A stretch of 64,000 nt of DNA from Agrobacterium larrymoorei (GTDB taxonomy: Bacteria; Pseudomonadota; Alphaproteobacteria; Rhizobiales; Rhizobiaceae), in assembly GCF_005145045.1 (NCBI RefSeq), contig NZ_CP039691.1:1934001-1998000 (forward strand), read 5' to 3'. Below the pieces are notes generated by a model, which was not told where the DNA came from, did no database searches, and saw only the letters and a program-made list of their open reading frames with translations. Below, in pieces: positions 29,670 to 37,799 of the stretch (within the stretch, counting starts at the first letter, position 1; each line of letters begins with the position of its first letter). A program made the position numbers and the translations under genes.

Positions 29670-30308
29670 CTAAGCTGCGTCGGATTTTGGCGATGCCGAA
29701 ACCATGGGGATGACCTGGCTGTGGCCATCCTCTTCGAAAGCGTCCAGCGTTTCCTGCAACATCTGCGCATCGCCGCTCGGCACTGAAAGCACCACATCCG
29801 CATCGACATATTTCAGAACGCGGGAAACGCCTGCCACATCGGCAGCGCCGAATTCCAGCAGAACCGTATCGTAAGTGCCGGAAAGTGCGCCCAGTACCAT
29901 CGTCAGACGGTCGAGAATACGCCCCGTCTGGTGAACGGCACCATGGCCCTGCGGCACGATATGCGCGCTGGACAGCCGGTCGTGGTGAATCGTTTCGCCA
30001 AAGGCCGCATCCCCCACCAGAAGATCCATGATGCCGGGAAGGCCTTCTTCCGAAGTCATAAGCCGGGATGGCGCGCCGGATGCCGTCATATCGACCAGCA
30101 CGACCGTCCGCCCCGTTTCGGAAAGGGCGCGCGCAAGCATCACGGTCGCGGTGGAGCCATCATCGCCTGATGGCGAGGCAACCACCACGATGGGCTTTGC
30201 GCCCCGCATGGAAAGCAGGTCCGCAACATAATCGATCGGAAATCCGGCCTTCCCGAAATCCTGATCATCCGCATGTTGCGATTCGGTTGCGTGTCCCGTT
30301 GCTCTCAT
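29670..30308 (-). CDS. Wzc/MinD-like ATPase domain with degenerate P-loop
   Basis: This 212-aa soluble protein has the fold of the cytoplasmic kinase domain of polysaccharide co-polymerases (Wzc/ExoP, ParA/MinD superfamily). Visible are KPIVVVASPSGDDGSTATV (39-56), TGRTVVLVDMT with the second-lysine-type Asp region (66-75), and TYDTVLLEFGAADVAGVSR. The Walker A motif expected as GEGKST reads GDDGST (48-53), so the nucleotide-binding lysine is replaced by glycine. No tyrosine-rich tail is present. It is divergent from the Wza-like gene and probably belongs to the same export system as a regulatory pseudo-ATPase. The start at 30308 is preferred; a GTG at 30347 would add 13 residues. Confidence 0.7.
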   Translation of the reverse strand: MRATGHATESQHADDQDFGKAGFPIDYVADLLSMRGAKPIVVVASPSGDDGSTATVMLARALSETGRTVVLVDMTASGAPSRLMTSEEGLPGIMDLLVGDAAFGETIHHDRLSSAHIVPQGHGAVHQTGRILDRLTMVLGALSGTYDTVLLEFGAADVAGVSRVLKYVDADVVLSVPSGDAQMLQETLDAFEEDGHSQVIPMVSASPKSDAA

Positions 30309-30524
30309 TCCTGCGATTTCCCTTGATGCGTGCAGCCTGTGCGCCACGCCTGTCGTTACGGCAAGTCTAATCCCTTGCGGTAACGCAAGCGTTAAATGCC
30401 GAGCTATTCCAGTCGCCTGCTAGATTTAGCGCGTCGATTTTTCATGAAAAATTATTTCTTTACCGAGCATTAACCATAACAAAGAGATAACTTGATCAAC
30501 ACGTTTTCTGGAGCCCGATTGCGA

Positions 30525-31097
30525 ATGACTTTCGCCATCCCACGCCTGATATCGGCTTTTGCCCTTGCCGCAGCAGTATCGCTTAGCGGTTGCGCAGCTT
30601 ATCAGCCAGCGCCGAGAGCCTTCAACGAGGCTGCTCTGCAGCCTTACCGCCTCGATAGCGGCGACCGGCTGCGCGTGACGGTGTTCGACCAGTCCGGCCT
30701 CACCAACACCTATACCGTCGATCAGGGTGGCTACATCGCCTTCCCGCTTGTCGGCCAGATTGCGGCTCGCGGCAAGACGGCAAAGCAGCTTGAAGCGGCT
30801 CTCGCTCAGCAGCTTCGCCAGGGTTATCTGCGCAACCCCGATGTCAGCATCGAGATCGACCGTTACCGCCCTGTCTTCGTCATGGGCGAAGTGGGTCGCC
30901 CCGGCCAGTATTCCTATGTCCCCGGCATGACCGTGCAGAACGCGATTGCCGTCGCAGGCGGCTTCACGTCCCGCGCGAACCAGCGCGATGTGGATATCAC
31001 CCGCAAGATCAACGCCAATGTCACGACCGGCCGCATCTATATCTCGGCCCCGGTGCTGGCGGGCGATACGATCTATGTCCGCGAGCGCTTCTTTTGA
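30525..31097 (+). CDS. Wza-like polysaccharide export lipoprotein
   Basis: This 190-aa outer-membrane lipoprotein has a signal peptide and lipobox LSGC (Cys23). The Poly_export domain (PF02563) covers YRLDSGDRLRVTVFDQSGLTNTYTVDQGGYIAFPLVGQI, and a SLBB-type segment follows (YRPVFVMGEVGRPGQYSYVPGMTVQNAIAVAGG). It is short compared with E. coli Wza and lacks the C-terminal amphipathic helix, as do many rhizobial ExoF-like proteins. It would form or gate the secretion channel for the glycan started by the downstream glycosyl-phosphotransferase. GGAG lies 11 bp before the ATG. Confidence 0.9.
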   Translation: MTFAIPRLISAFALAAAVSLSGCAAYQPAPRAFNEAALQPYRLDSGDRLRVTVFDQSGLTNTYTVDQGGYIAFPLVGQIAARGKTAKQLEAALAQQLRQGYLRNPDVSIEIDRYRPVFVMGEVGRPGQYSYVPGMTVQNAIAVAGGFTSRANQRDVDITRKINANVTTGRIYISAPVLAGDTIYVRERFF

Positions 31098-31374
31098 TGG
31101 CAGCCGCCGCAGACCCCAGAGGATAGTTTTCAAATTCAGTGACCGGAGAATATGCAGCCCGAAAAGCGGGTTCGCTTCGGTCCATAGTTGCGGGTAAACA
31201 GGTATTGCGTATCCCGCCCCCTTATTTTCGTAAAAGAAACACCTACCTAATGCACGTAGGGTTCACTTCTCGTTGAAGTTGCGAATAAAAAAGCATTTAC
31301 TAATGGTGAAATCATAAGCGTTATTTAGTATGTGTGGCGTATCCATTCCTGAAATCGAGTAGTGGAACATATCT

Positions 31375-32931
31375 ATGAGCGACATGGGGGGAGAAGGGCA
31401 CAAGTTCGATCTTGATGCCCTGCGCAAGCAAGTCTCCGAGAAACCGGAAGGCGGCGAAAGCGCTCAGAAGGGCGAGAAAGCCACGCTCAATCCCCTTGCC
31501 CGACAGGTTGCCAACCAGCTGCGCAGCACCAGCCATTCTCCGGATATGGTCATCGGCCAGCTGAGGCTCGTCGAGTTCGTCATTCTCACGCTCATTTCCA
31601 TCCTGGTAAATGGCGTCGAAATTCCCGATGCTCTGGGGTCGCGCATTGCGCTGGCCTCCATCTGCGTCTGGAGCGCGGGTCTTTGCGCCATGCTGCTTCA
31701 GATTACCGATACCTACCAGCTTCCTTCCCTACGCAGGCCGGTTGCCATGGCCGGGCGCATTCAGGGCTCTTTCCTCGCGTCCTTCATCGTCACCGCTTTG
31801 CTGATGCTGCTATTCGTGCCGGATGCCGGATATTCCTGGCAGGGTTTTGCGACATGGTACGTCACGGGCGCCGCATTTCTCTTCATCGAACGCTACGTCC
31901 TGGGCCTTGCCATTCGTCACTGGGGCCGAAACGGCGTCATGGAACGCCGCGCCGTGATCGTTGGCGGCGGACAGGCCGCGAAGGATCTCATCCGCTCGCT
32001 CGAGCAGCGGGATAACGACATCCGCATCTGCGGCATTTTCGATGATCGCAACAGCGCACGCTCGCCGGATATCGTGGCAGGCTATCCAAAGCTCGGCACC
32101 TTTGCGGAGCTCGTGGAATTCGCCCGCCTCGTGCGGCTGGATATGTTGATCATCTCGCTGCCGATCAGTGCCGAGACACGTATTCTGCAACTGATGCGCC
32201 AGCTATGGGTGCTGCCTGTGGATATCCGCATTGCCGCCCATGCCAACAAGCTGCGCTTCCGCCCCCGCTCCTATTCCCACGTCGGCGGCGTGCCGATGCT
32301 GGACGTGATGGACAAGCCGCTGCGGGATTGGGATGGCGTCGCCAAGCGCGTCTTCGATATCGTTTTCAGCGTCATCTGCCTGCTCATCCTGTGGCCGGTC
32401 ATGCTCGTTGCGGGCATCGCCGTCAAAGCAACGTCCAAAGGCCCCATCCTCTTCAAGCAGAAGCGCCACGGCTTCAATAACGAGACGATCAACGTCTGGA
32501 AGTTCAGATCCATGTACACGGAAATGAGCGATCCGAGCGCTGTGAAAGCCGTGACCAAAAACGATCCGCGCGTAACGCCCGTTGGTCGTTTCCTGCGCAA
32601 ATCCTCCATCGATGAGCTACCGCAGCTCTTCAATGTTCTCGCCGGGGATCTGTCCCTCGTCGGCCCTCGCCCGCATGCCGTCCACGCACAGACGGGAGAC
32701 CTGAAATATACCGAGGTCGTGGAGCATTATTTCGCCCGCCACAAGGTAAAGCCGGGCGTGACCGGCTGGGCACAGATCAACGGCTGGCGCGGCGAAATCG
32801 ACCATAGCGACAAGATCAAGCAGCGCACCGCCTTCGATCTCTATTACATCGAAAACTGGTCGCTCTTCCTCGATTTGAAAATCCTCGTGCTGACGCCGAT
32901 CCGCCTGCTCAAATCGGAAAACGCCTACTGA
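31375..32931 (+). CDS. Undecaprenyl-phosphate glycosyl-1-phosphate transferase
   Basis: This 518-aa WcaJ/ExoY-type enzyme transfers the first sugar phosphate to undecaprenyl phosphate. After a 55-residue soluble N-terminus come four membrane spans and a Rossmann-like CoA-binding-type domain ([21 protein letters not shown]). The catalytic domain follows at about 315-518 ([75 protein letters not shown]). It is the initiating enzyme for an exopolysaccharide or holdfast-type glycan. No further glycosyltransferases, Wzx or Wzy are nearby, so it must work with enzymes encoded elsewhere. It resembles the functionally redundant initiating transferases described for Agrobacterium adhesin synthesis, but I cannot assign the ortholog. 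Confidence 0.92.
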   Translation: MSDMGGEGHKFDLDALRKQVSEKPEGGESAQKGEKATLNPLARQVANQLRSTSHSPDMVIGQLRLVEFVILTLISILVNGVEIPDALGSRIALASICVWSAGLCAMLLQITDTYQLPSLRRPVAMAGRIQGSFLASFIVTALLMLLFVPDAGYSWQGFATWYVTGAAFLFIERYVLGLAIRHWGRNGVMERRAVIVGGGQAAKDLIRSLEQRDNDIRICGIFDDRNSARSPDIVAGYPKLGTFAELVEFARLVRLDMLIISLPISAETRILQLMRQLWVLPVDIRIAAHANKLRFRPRSYSHVGGVPMLDVMDKPLRDWDGVAKRVFDIVFSVICLLILWPVMLVAGIAVKATSKGPILFKQKRHGFNNETINVWKFRSMYTEMSDPSAVKAVTKNDPRVTPVGRFLRKSSIDELPQLFNVLAGDLSLVGPRPHAVHAQTGDLKYTEVVEHYFARHKVKPGVTGWAQINGWRGEIDHSDKIKQRTAFDLYYIENWSLFLDLKILVLTPIRLLKSENAY

Positions 32932-33024
32932 CGAGGCCGTATTCCAGTACCGCGGATCGCGTGGAACTTGCCGGGATTTCATGCGTTTAGCGAGCGCATA
33001 TCATCTTGTCAGGGGAAATACTGA

Positions 33025-33174
33025 ATGACGCGGACGAATAATCTCTATCTCATCATCGGCGCACTGATCGTGGCTATCGCAGGCCTCGGCGCTTACGTCT
33101 ACCACCAGGAAACCAAACCCAAGGGCATCGAAATGAACATCGGCCCCAATGGCGTTTCCGTTCAGGAAAACTAA
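33025..33174 (+). CDS. Small single-span membrane protein (49 aa)
   Basis: The frame starts MTRTNNLYLIIGALIVAIAG. One membrane span covers residues 7-26. A short soluble tail follows with YHQETKPKGIEMNIGPNGVS. AGGGGAAATACTGA precedes the ATG and a strong terminator follows 17 bp after the stop. With the span, ribosome binding site and terminator together this is very probably a real monocistronic gene. I do not recognise a characterised family. Confidence 0.78.
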   Translation: MTRTNNLYLIIGALIVAIAGLGAYVYHQETKPKGIEMNIGPNGVSVQEN

Positions 33175-33190
33175 GAATTCCACTTCTCAG

Positions 33191-33231
33191 AAACAGCGCA
33201 GCATCTGATCCATGCTGCGCTGTTTCTTTTT
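33191..33231 (+). terminator. Rho-independent terminator
   Basis: The 14-bp stem AAACAGCGCAGCAT/ATGCTGCGCTGTTT is followed by CTTTTTCT. It ends the 49-aa gene. The A residues on the 5' side could serve the minus-strand gene as well. Confidence 0.88.
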
Positions 33232-33267
33232 CTACACCGTCAATCGACGGTTGTTGATCGCTATCGC

Positions 33268-33342
33268 TCAGGCCAAACCAACGAACGACAAAATCGCGCC
33301 GACGACTACGATCAGGCCTACGATGTAAATGATGCTGTTCAT
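33268..33342 (-). CDS. Tiny membrane protein (24 aa)
   Basis: A 24-codon frame starts MNSIIYIVGLIVVVGAIL and ends SFVGLA. It is almost entirely one transmembrane helix. GGAGAGAGAC lies immediately upstream, an excellent ribosome binding site that decides the start. Proteins of this size and pattern (MRNIIxIVGLVVIVxAILSFxGL) are widespread in rhizobia as far as I remember. The function is unknown; a regulatory partner of a larger membrane protein is a common role for such peptides. Confidence 0.75.
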   Translation of the reverse strand: MNSIIYIVGLIVVVGAILSFVGLA

Positions 33343-33578
33343 GTCTCTCTCCATTCGCTTCATTCGCCGCAGCTACCATGGGTTGGTCCGGCTGCGCCAT
33401 CTGATTACGGTTGGGTAACACCAAACCCCGGAAGAGCGTTCCGTTGGAAAATGGAAAAACATCACCTGCCCTCCGCTCAGTGTCCTCAGCTTCACACTCC
33501 AGCTCGTCTCTTTTTTGAGGATTCAGGCGTTTTCCTCTTGCACCCAAACAGCCTTCTATATAAACGCCTCTCTTGTGT

Positions 33579-33655
<77 letters not shown>

Positions 33656-33818
33656 TTTGTTCCACGGCCTCCCCAACCGTGATCATTTTCTCATATGATT
33701 TCTATGTACGGCGAGCCGGTATCCGCGCTCGGATAAATAATGCTTCCCACCCTGCTTGACTCATCAGCAGGTGAGAACATAATAAGAACATAAACTACGA
33801 AGGCCGTAGCCTTCCCCT

Positions 33819-33841
33819 TAAAATTCGTGAGCGTCCGGTGA
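33819..33841. repeat. IS66 left end: target duplication and inverted repeat
   Basis: The 8-bp target duplication TAAAATTC (33819-33826) is followed by the left inverted repeat GTGAGCGTCCGGTGA (33827-33841). The right end carries the matching sequences. Confidence 0.9.
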
Positions 33842-33930
33842 GCTGTTTTTGCTGATCGGGCAAATCAGGCGATGTTCTGGCATTAGAACCAGCATTAGTG
33901 CTGACATAAATACCAGAGCAAAGAGGTTTC

Positions 33931-34293
33931 ATGGCCCGCATGGAGATCATGTCCGGTACCGAGCGCAGACGGCGCTGGTCGGACGAGGCGAAGCTGAGGA
34001 TACTGGCGGAAGCTGATGAGCCGGGTGCTCGCATTGGTGACGTGGCGCGCCGGCATGACGTTCATCCTGGCCAGATCCGCTTGTGGCGAAAGTCGTTCAA
34101 CTATGTTGATCGACCGACGGTGTTCCTTCCAGTGGAAATCGTGGAGGAGTTTGGCGTAAGTCAGGCGTCTACGACGGCAACGAGGCTGGCGATCGTCGAG
34201 ATCTTGCTTCGAAACGGTCGGAGTTTGAAGGTTCCTGTTGACGTTGAGTTGAAACTGCTTGGCCCGCTCGTCGCTTGCGTGGAGGCGGCATGA
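33931..34293 (+). CDS. tnpA: IS66 accessory protein TnpA
   Basis: This 120-aa IS66 Orf1 has an N-terminal helix-turn-helix: RRRRWSDEAKLRILAEADEP, then IGDVARRHDVHPGQIRLWRKSF. It is required with TnpB and TnpC for IS66 transposition. Its stop overlaps the tnpB start (ATGA), the usual coupling in this family. Confidence 0.93.
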   Translation: MARMEIMSGTERRRRWSDEAKLRILAEADEPGARIGDVARRHDVHPGQIRLWRKSFNYVDRPTVFLPVEIVEEFGVSQASTTATRLAIVEILLRNGRSLKVPVDVELKLLGPLVACVEAA

Positions 34294-34637
34294 TCGGGCC
34301 GTCAGGGAATGTACAGGTTTATCTGGCCTGCGGAGTGACTGACATGCGTCGCGGTATCGACGGTTTGTCAGCGCTGGTCGAGGGGGTGATCAGACAAGCG
34401 CCTGGTTCTGGCGCGATCTTCGGGTTCCGCGGCAGGCGCGCGGACCGAATCAAGCTTTTATGGTGGGACGGCCAAGGCTTTTGCCTGTTTTACAAGGTTT
34501 TGGAACGCGGATACTTCCCATGGCCGGCGGCCAAAGATGGCGTTGTGCATCTGACGCAGGCTCAGTTGTCGATGCTCGTCGAGGGGATCGACTGGCGACG
34601 ACCGACATGGACGTCAGCGCCTCATCGCACGGGCTGA
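34290..34637 (+). CDS. tnpB: IS66 accessory protein TnpB
   Basis: IS66 Orf2 (PF05717), 115 aa. Segments VYLACGVTDMRRGIDGLSAL, RADRIKLLWWDGQGFCLFYKVLERGYFPWP and LSMLVEGIDWRRP are diagnostic. The start at 34290 is fixed by the ATGA overlap with tnpA. The biochemical role is unknown, but it is needed for transposition in this family. Confidence 0.95.
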   Translation: MIGPSGNVQVYLACGVTDMRRGIDGLSALVEGVIRQAPGSGAIFGFRGRRADRIKLLWWDGQGFCLFYKVLERGYFPWPAAKDGVVHLTQAQLSMLVEGIDWRRPTWTSAPHRTG

Positions 34638-34709
34638 AAGCGTTATTTTGCAAGGGTGTCAGGGGTAAAATGCTGGCGCTAAAGGGCCAAATCAGTTACA
34701 TTTTTGGGT

Positions 34710-36275
34710 ATGGAAACAACGCCGCCACAGGGTCAGGACGAGCTATCTGCACTGCGTGCATTGGTTGCTGAACAGGCGGCGAAACTCGAGCGACAAGACG
34801 CGGAAGTTACCAAGCGCGATACCATAATCGACATTTTGCGCGCGCAGTTGGAGTTGCTGCGCCATCGACAGCATGGGGCCTCGTCCGAGAAAATAGACCG
34901 CAAGATCGAACAATTCGAACTGATGCTCGAGGAGATTGAAGCGTCCCGCGCCGAGGCTGAGGTTCGCTCTGGAAGGACACCACTGCCGGAGCTGGAAGAT
35001 GCCTGCGAAAAGCCAAAACGCAGACCTTTGCCGGATGGGCTGCCGACAGAAGAGCGGATCTATCCGGCGCCGTGCAATTGCCCGACCTGCGGCGGGACAT
35101 CGTTCCTAAAAGCACCTGATAAGGTGGTCCAGGTCATGGAGCATGTGCCGGCATCCGTGAAGATTGTTCGCCATGTCGAAAAGCGCTTCGTTTGCAAGGA
35201 CTACGACACTTCGTTGTCTGGCAAGATGCCGACCCTGCCGATCGAGCGCGGCAAACCCGGTACCGGATTGCTTGCCCATATCATGGTCGCCAAATTCGAC
35301 GATCACATCCCACTTTACCGACTGTCGGAGACGTACGATCGGCTTGGGATCGATATCTCCCGTTCCGTGATGGCCGACTGGATGGGGCATGCATCGGCTT
35401 TGCTCGGCCCCCTGATTTTGCTGATCAGAGCGCATATCGCGGCCGTCGATCGGATCCATACCGACGACACTCCGGTCGATGTTCTCGACCCTGGACGAGG
35501 AAAGACCAGGACCGGGAGGGTCTGGGTCTACGTCTTCGATGGGCGTGGCTATCAAGATCCCAGGCCCGGAGCGATCGCTTATTATTACAGCCCTGACCGC
35601 AAGGGGGTTCACCCAGCCGAACATCTTTCCAACTTCAGTGGCGTGATGCACGCGGACGGCTATGCTGGCTACAACAAGCTGTACGGCAATCAGATCATAG
35701 AGGCTGCCTGCATGGCGCATGTACGCCGCAAATTCCATGACGTGATCAAACTCAAGCCATCAACGATCGCGCAGGAAGCGCTGTCGCGCATTGGTGCTCT
35801 CTACGATATCGAGGATCGTATCCGTGGCATGTTGCCTGACGAGAGGCGGGATTTGCGCCAGCAGCATGCCAAACCCATCCTGGACGAGCTGAAAGAGTGG
35901 ATTGAGGATGTCCAGACAACACTGCCACAGAAACAGAAGCTGGCGGAAGCGATGCGGTATGCGCTGTCACGATGGGCAGCATTGAGCGTCTATCTTGATG
36001 ACGGCCGGGTTGAAATCGACAACAACATAGCTGAGCGTGCCATGCGACCACTGGGAATTGGCCGAAAGAACTGGTTATTTGCGGGCTCCGACAAGGGTGG
36101 TGAGCGCATCGCAAATATCTTGAGCATCATCGAAACCGCAAAGCTTCATGGCCACAATCCGGAAGCCTATCTGACCGATGTGCTGGCCCGGATCCAGGAT
36201 CATCCCAAAGACCGACTTGAAAATCTGCTGCCTTGGAACTGGACGCCGGCAAACGCTCGGTGCGAGGCTGCCTGA
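34710..36275 (+). CDS. tnpC: IS66 transposase TnpC
   Basis: DDE transposase of 521 aa. In order: an N-terminal coiled coil (about 10-70, ALRALVAEQAAKLERQDAEV), a zinc-finger-like CNCPTCGG, and the catalytic domain with HTDDTPVDVLD, HADGYAGYNKLY and NNIAERAMRPLGIGRKNWLF carrying the acidic residues. The C-terminal LENLLPWNW is the IS66 tail. The ATG at 34710 is used; an in-frame TTG lies two codons upstream. The stop overlaps the ATG of the passenger gene. Confidence 0.96.
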   Translation: METTPPQGQDELSALRALVAEQAAKLERQDAEVTKRDTIIDILRAQLELLRHRQHGASSEKIDRKIEQFELMLEEIEASRAEAEVRSGRTPLPELEDACEKPKRRPLPDGLPTEERIYPAPCNCPTCGGTSFLKAPDKVVQVMEHVPASVKIVRHVEKRFVCKDYDTSLSGKMPTLPIERGKPGTGLLAHIMVAKFDDHIPLYRLSETYDRLGIDISRSVMADWMGHASALLGPLILLIRAHIAAVDRIHTDDTPVDVLDPGRGKTRTGRVWVYVFDGRGYQDPRPGAIAYYYSPDRKGVHPAEHLSNFSGVMHADGYAGYNKLYGNQIIEAACMAHVRRKFHDVIKLKPSTIAQEALSRIGALYDIEDRIRGMLPDERRDLRQQHAKPILDELKEWIEDVQTTLPQKQKLAEAMRYALSRWAALSVYLDDGRVEIDNNIAERAMRPLGIGRKNWLFAGSDKGGERIANILSIIETAKLHGHNPEAYLTDVLARIQDHPKDRLENLLPWNWTPANARCEAA

Positions 36276-36580
36276 TGGCACGCTCAAGGTTCATTTACAC
36301 ACTCAACCAAGTCGCCGGCATGATCGGCGAGAACCTCGAACTGATCGAAGAAGTGACGGCCAACTCGGACAACATCTCCGAAGGCGAACTGGTTTACGTC
36401 AGCGATGGCACTGAAGATGGCACGAAGGGTCTGACCGAGAACGGCATCAAAGAACTTCAAAGCCTACTTGCCGACATCAGGACGTGGGACGGCGGTATCC
36501 GCGAGTTCCTCATCGACACACAGTGCGATCCTGAAATAATCGACCGCATCATGGCCGATGAGATGAAGCGCGGCCTTTAG
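36275..36580 (+). CDS. IS66 passenger protein, unknown function
   Basis: This 101-aa acidic protein lies inside the IS, between tnpC and the right inverted repeat. It starts MARSRFIYTLNQVAGMIGEN and contains ELIEEVTANSDNISEGELVY and EFLIDTQCDPEIIDRIMADE. Its ATG overlaps the tnpC stop (TGATG), so translation is coupled to the transposase. I recognise no domain. Being mobile with the element, it may modulate transposition or benefit the host. Confidence 0.75.
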   Translation: MARSRFIYTLNQVAGMIGENLELIEEVTANSDNISEGELVYVSDGTEDGTKGLTENGIKELQSLLADIRTWDGGIREFLIDTQCDPEIIDRIMADEMKRGL

Positions 36581-36610
36581 ATTCTATCTCGCGACACCCG
36601 AAAAATGCTT

Positions 36611-36633
36611 TCGCCGGACGCTCACTAAAATTC
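36611..36633. repeat. IS66 right end: inverted repeat and target duplication
   Basis: TCGCCGGACGCTCAC (36611-36625) is the right inverted repeat, one mismatch from the left one. TAAAATTC (36626-36633) repeats the left target sequence exactly. Confidence 0.9.
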
Positions 36634-36655
36634 GCAGGAAGTGAGACTCTGAAAA

Positions 36656-36865
36656 ATGGAGATTGGGAACGTGTGCCCGGATGCATCCAAAACGCCTGCC
36701 GATGGGGCGGATTACATTCTGGATTGTCATGACGGCGATGTGAAAGAGGCGATCAACGCCATGATTGGAGAGATCGAGCAATTGCAACATCAGCTCGATT
36801 TGGCCGTGGCTGCGATGGGGCGTGGGTATACAAGAGGATGGGTGCCATCTCGGACCGATGATTGA
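36656..36865 (+). CDS. Hypothetical protein (69 aa)
   Basis: The frame begins MEIGNVCPDASKTPADGADY 23 bp downstream of the IS66 target duplication. It has a mid-section with helical, coiled-coil-like character (KEAINAMIGEIEQLQHQLDL). GAAGTGAG precedes the ATG at fair spacing. IS66 has landed just upstream and probably replaced or separated its native promoter. No family is recognised. Confidence 0.4.
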   Translation: MEIGNVCPDASKTPADGADYILDCHDGDVKEAINAMIGEIEQLQHQLDLAVAAMGRGYTRGWVPSRTDD

Positions 36866-36966
36866 TTATCGGGTGACGCAAAAGCCAAAGGTTGCGAAAT
36901 GAAAAACTCGCCGCTAAGAATAAGGAGTTTCATTCTCTTTTATAATTAGCTACTTAGCGTTTCAGC

Positions 36967-37356
36967 ATGGCAATTACGTTTATCCCCAAAAGGGGCTCGG
37001 TTTTGATGTGCGATTTCGACATGGCTTTCGTGCCCCCAGAAATGGTGAAATATCGTCAGGTTGTCGTTCTCTCTGTTCAAGGTTTGAACCATCGTCACGG
37101 GATAGCTCCCGGTCTATGTACTGTAGTTCCGTTTTCAACCGTCGCACCGTCGACGCCCGGTTTCGATGACATATATTTCGCGGCTGGGAGCTACAGAAGT
37201 TTGAAAAAAGAATCGTGGGCGAAGTGCCGGATGATTTGCACCGTTTCGCACGAACGCCTGGGACTAGTCAGGGGTCTTCGCCGCATCGAGCAATTATCTT
37301 CCTTCGATCTTGGAAAAATAGAGAATGCTGTTTCGCTGGTATTAGGCCTTTCGTGA
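36967..37356 (+). CDS. PemK/MazF-like protein (orphan toxin candidate)
   Basis: This 129-aa protein has a PemK/MazF-like layout. A beta strand with the entry motif PKRGSVLMCDFD (7-18) is followed by QVVVLSVQG, then a strand with LCTVVPFSTVAPS and the C-terminal SWAKCRMICTVSHERLGLVRG. MazF proteins are mRNA endoribonucleases. The family match is by pattern and is loose in the middle. No antitoxin gene precedes or follows on the same strand; the 69-aa gene upstream is the only candidate partner. The next 440 bp downstream hold only a terminator. Confidence 0.6.
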   Translation: MAITFIPKRGSVLMCDFDMAFVPPEMVKYRQVVVLSVQGLNHRHGIAPGLCTVVPFSTVAPSTPGFDDIYFAAGSYRSLKKESWAKCRMICTVSHERLGLVRGLRRIEQLSSFDLGKIENAVSLVLGLS

Positions 37357-37799
37357 CGTAATCTGATCAAGATCGACTTTTGTCTCCAGCGACTTGAAGT
37401 TCGTGGAAAACCAGATTAGATTTAATATGTCTCCGAAAGGGGCTTTGGGCGGCACCTAGCTTTAATTCTTACTCCGGTAAGCAACTCATTGCGAAGTGCC
37501 AGCCCCATGTTTTACCGAGGTTAGTCCTCGGTTTTTTTATTTGTATTGTTCAATCTTGCCTCACTCTCCGCCGCCTTAAAGAGCAATCTGAATAATTATT
37601 ACTCAAAACAGATGCCACCGTCTTGCCACATTTAGCAAAGTGTGATTGATAGAAGCTGCCCTGACTGGAAGGGGTATAAGGTAGAGGTCCGCCACGCTGG
37701 GTGGGACGGCAGGCGGACCTCCCTAATTTTCTATTCTCTTGTAAAATATGATCTCAATCAGCATGGCACTATGCGATGCTTTGATCATGCGTTTCCGCT
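37357..37799. other. Non-coding stretch with terminator
   Basis: I find no supported gene here. A plus-strand frame from 37642 runs into the antisense of the phosphatase gene and has no ribosome binding site. The segment 37380-37540 ends in a good terminator and has a GC-rich centre (GGGGCTTTGGGCGGCACC), so a small RNA is possible but unproven. Confidence 0.35.
37514..37538 (+). terminator. Rho-independent terminator
   Basis: ACCGAGG/CCTCGGT with loop TTAGT is followed by seven T residues. It lies about 160 bp after the MazF-like gene and may end either that transcript or a small RNA. Confidence 0.8.

Larger units (their letters stand above)
33827..36625 (+). mobile_element. IS66-family insertion sequence, complete, 2799 bp
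   Basis: The element is bounded by the inverted repeats GTGAGCGTCCGGTGA (left) and TCGCCGGACGCTCAC (right, one mismatch). Both sides are flanked by the identical 8-bp sequence TAAAATTC, the duplication length known for IS66. It carries the standard tnpA, tnpB and tnpC plus a passenger gene between tnpC and the right repeat. All frames are intact and the target duplication is perfect, so the insertion is probably recent and the element potentially active. It lies between tRNA-Pro and small orphan genes. Confidence 0.95.
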
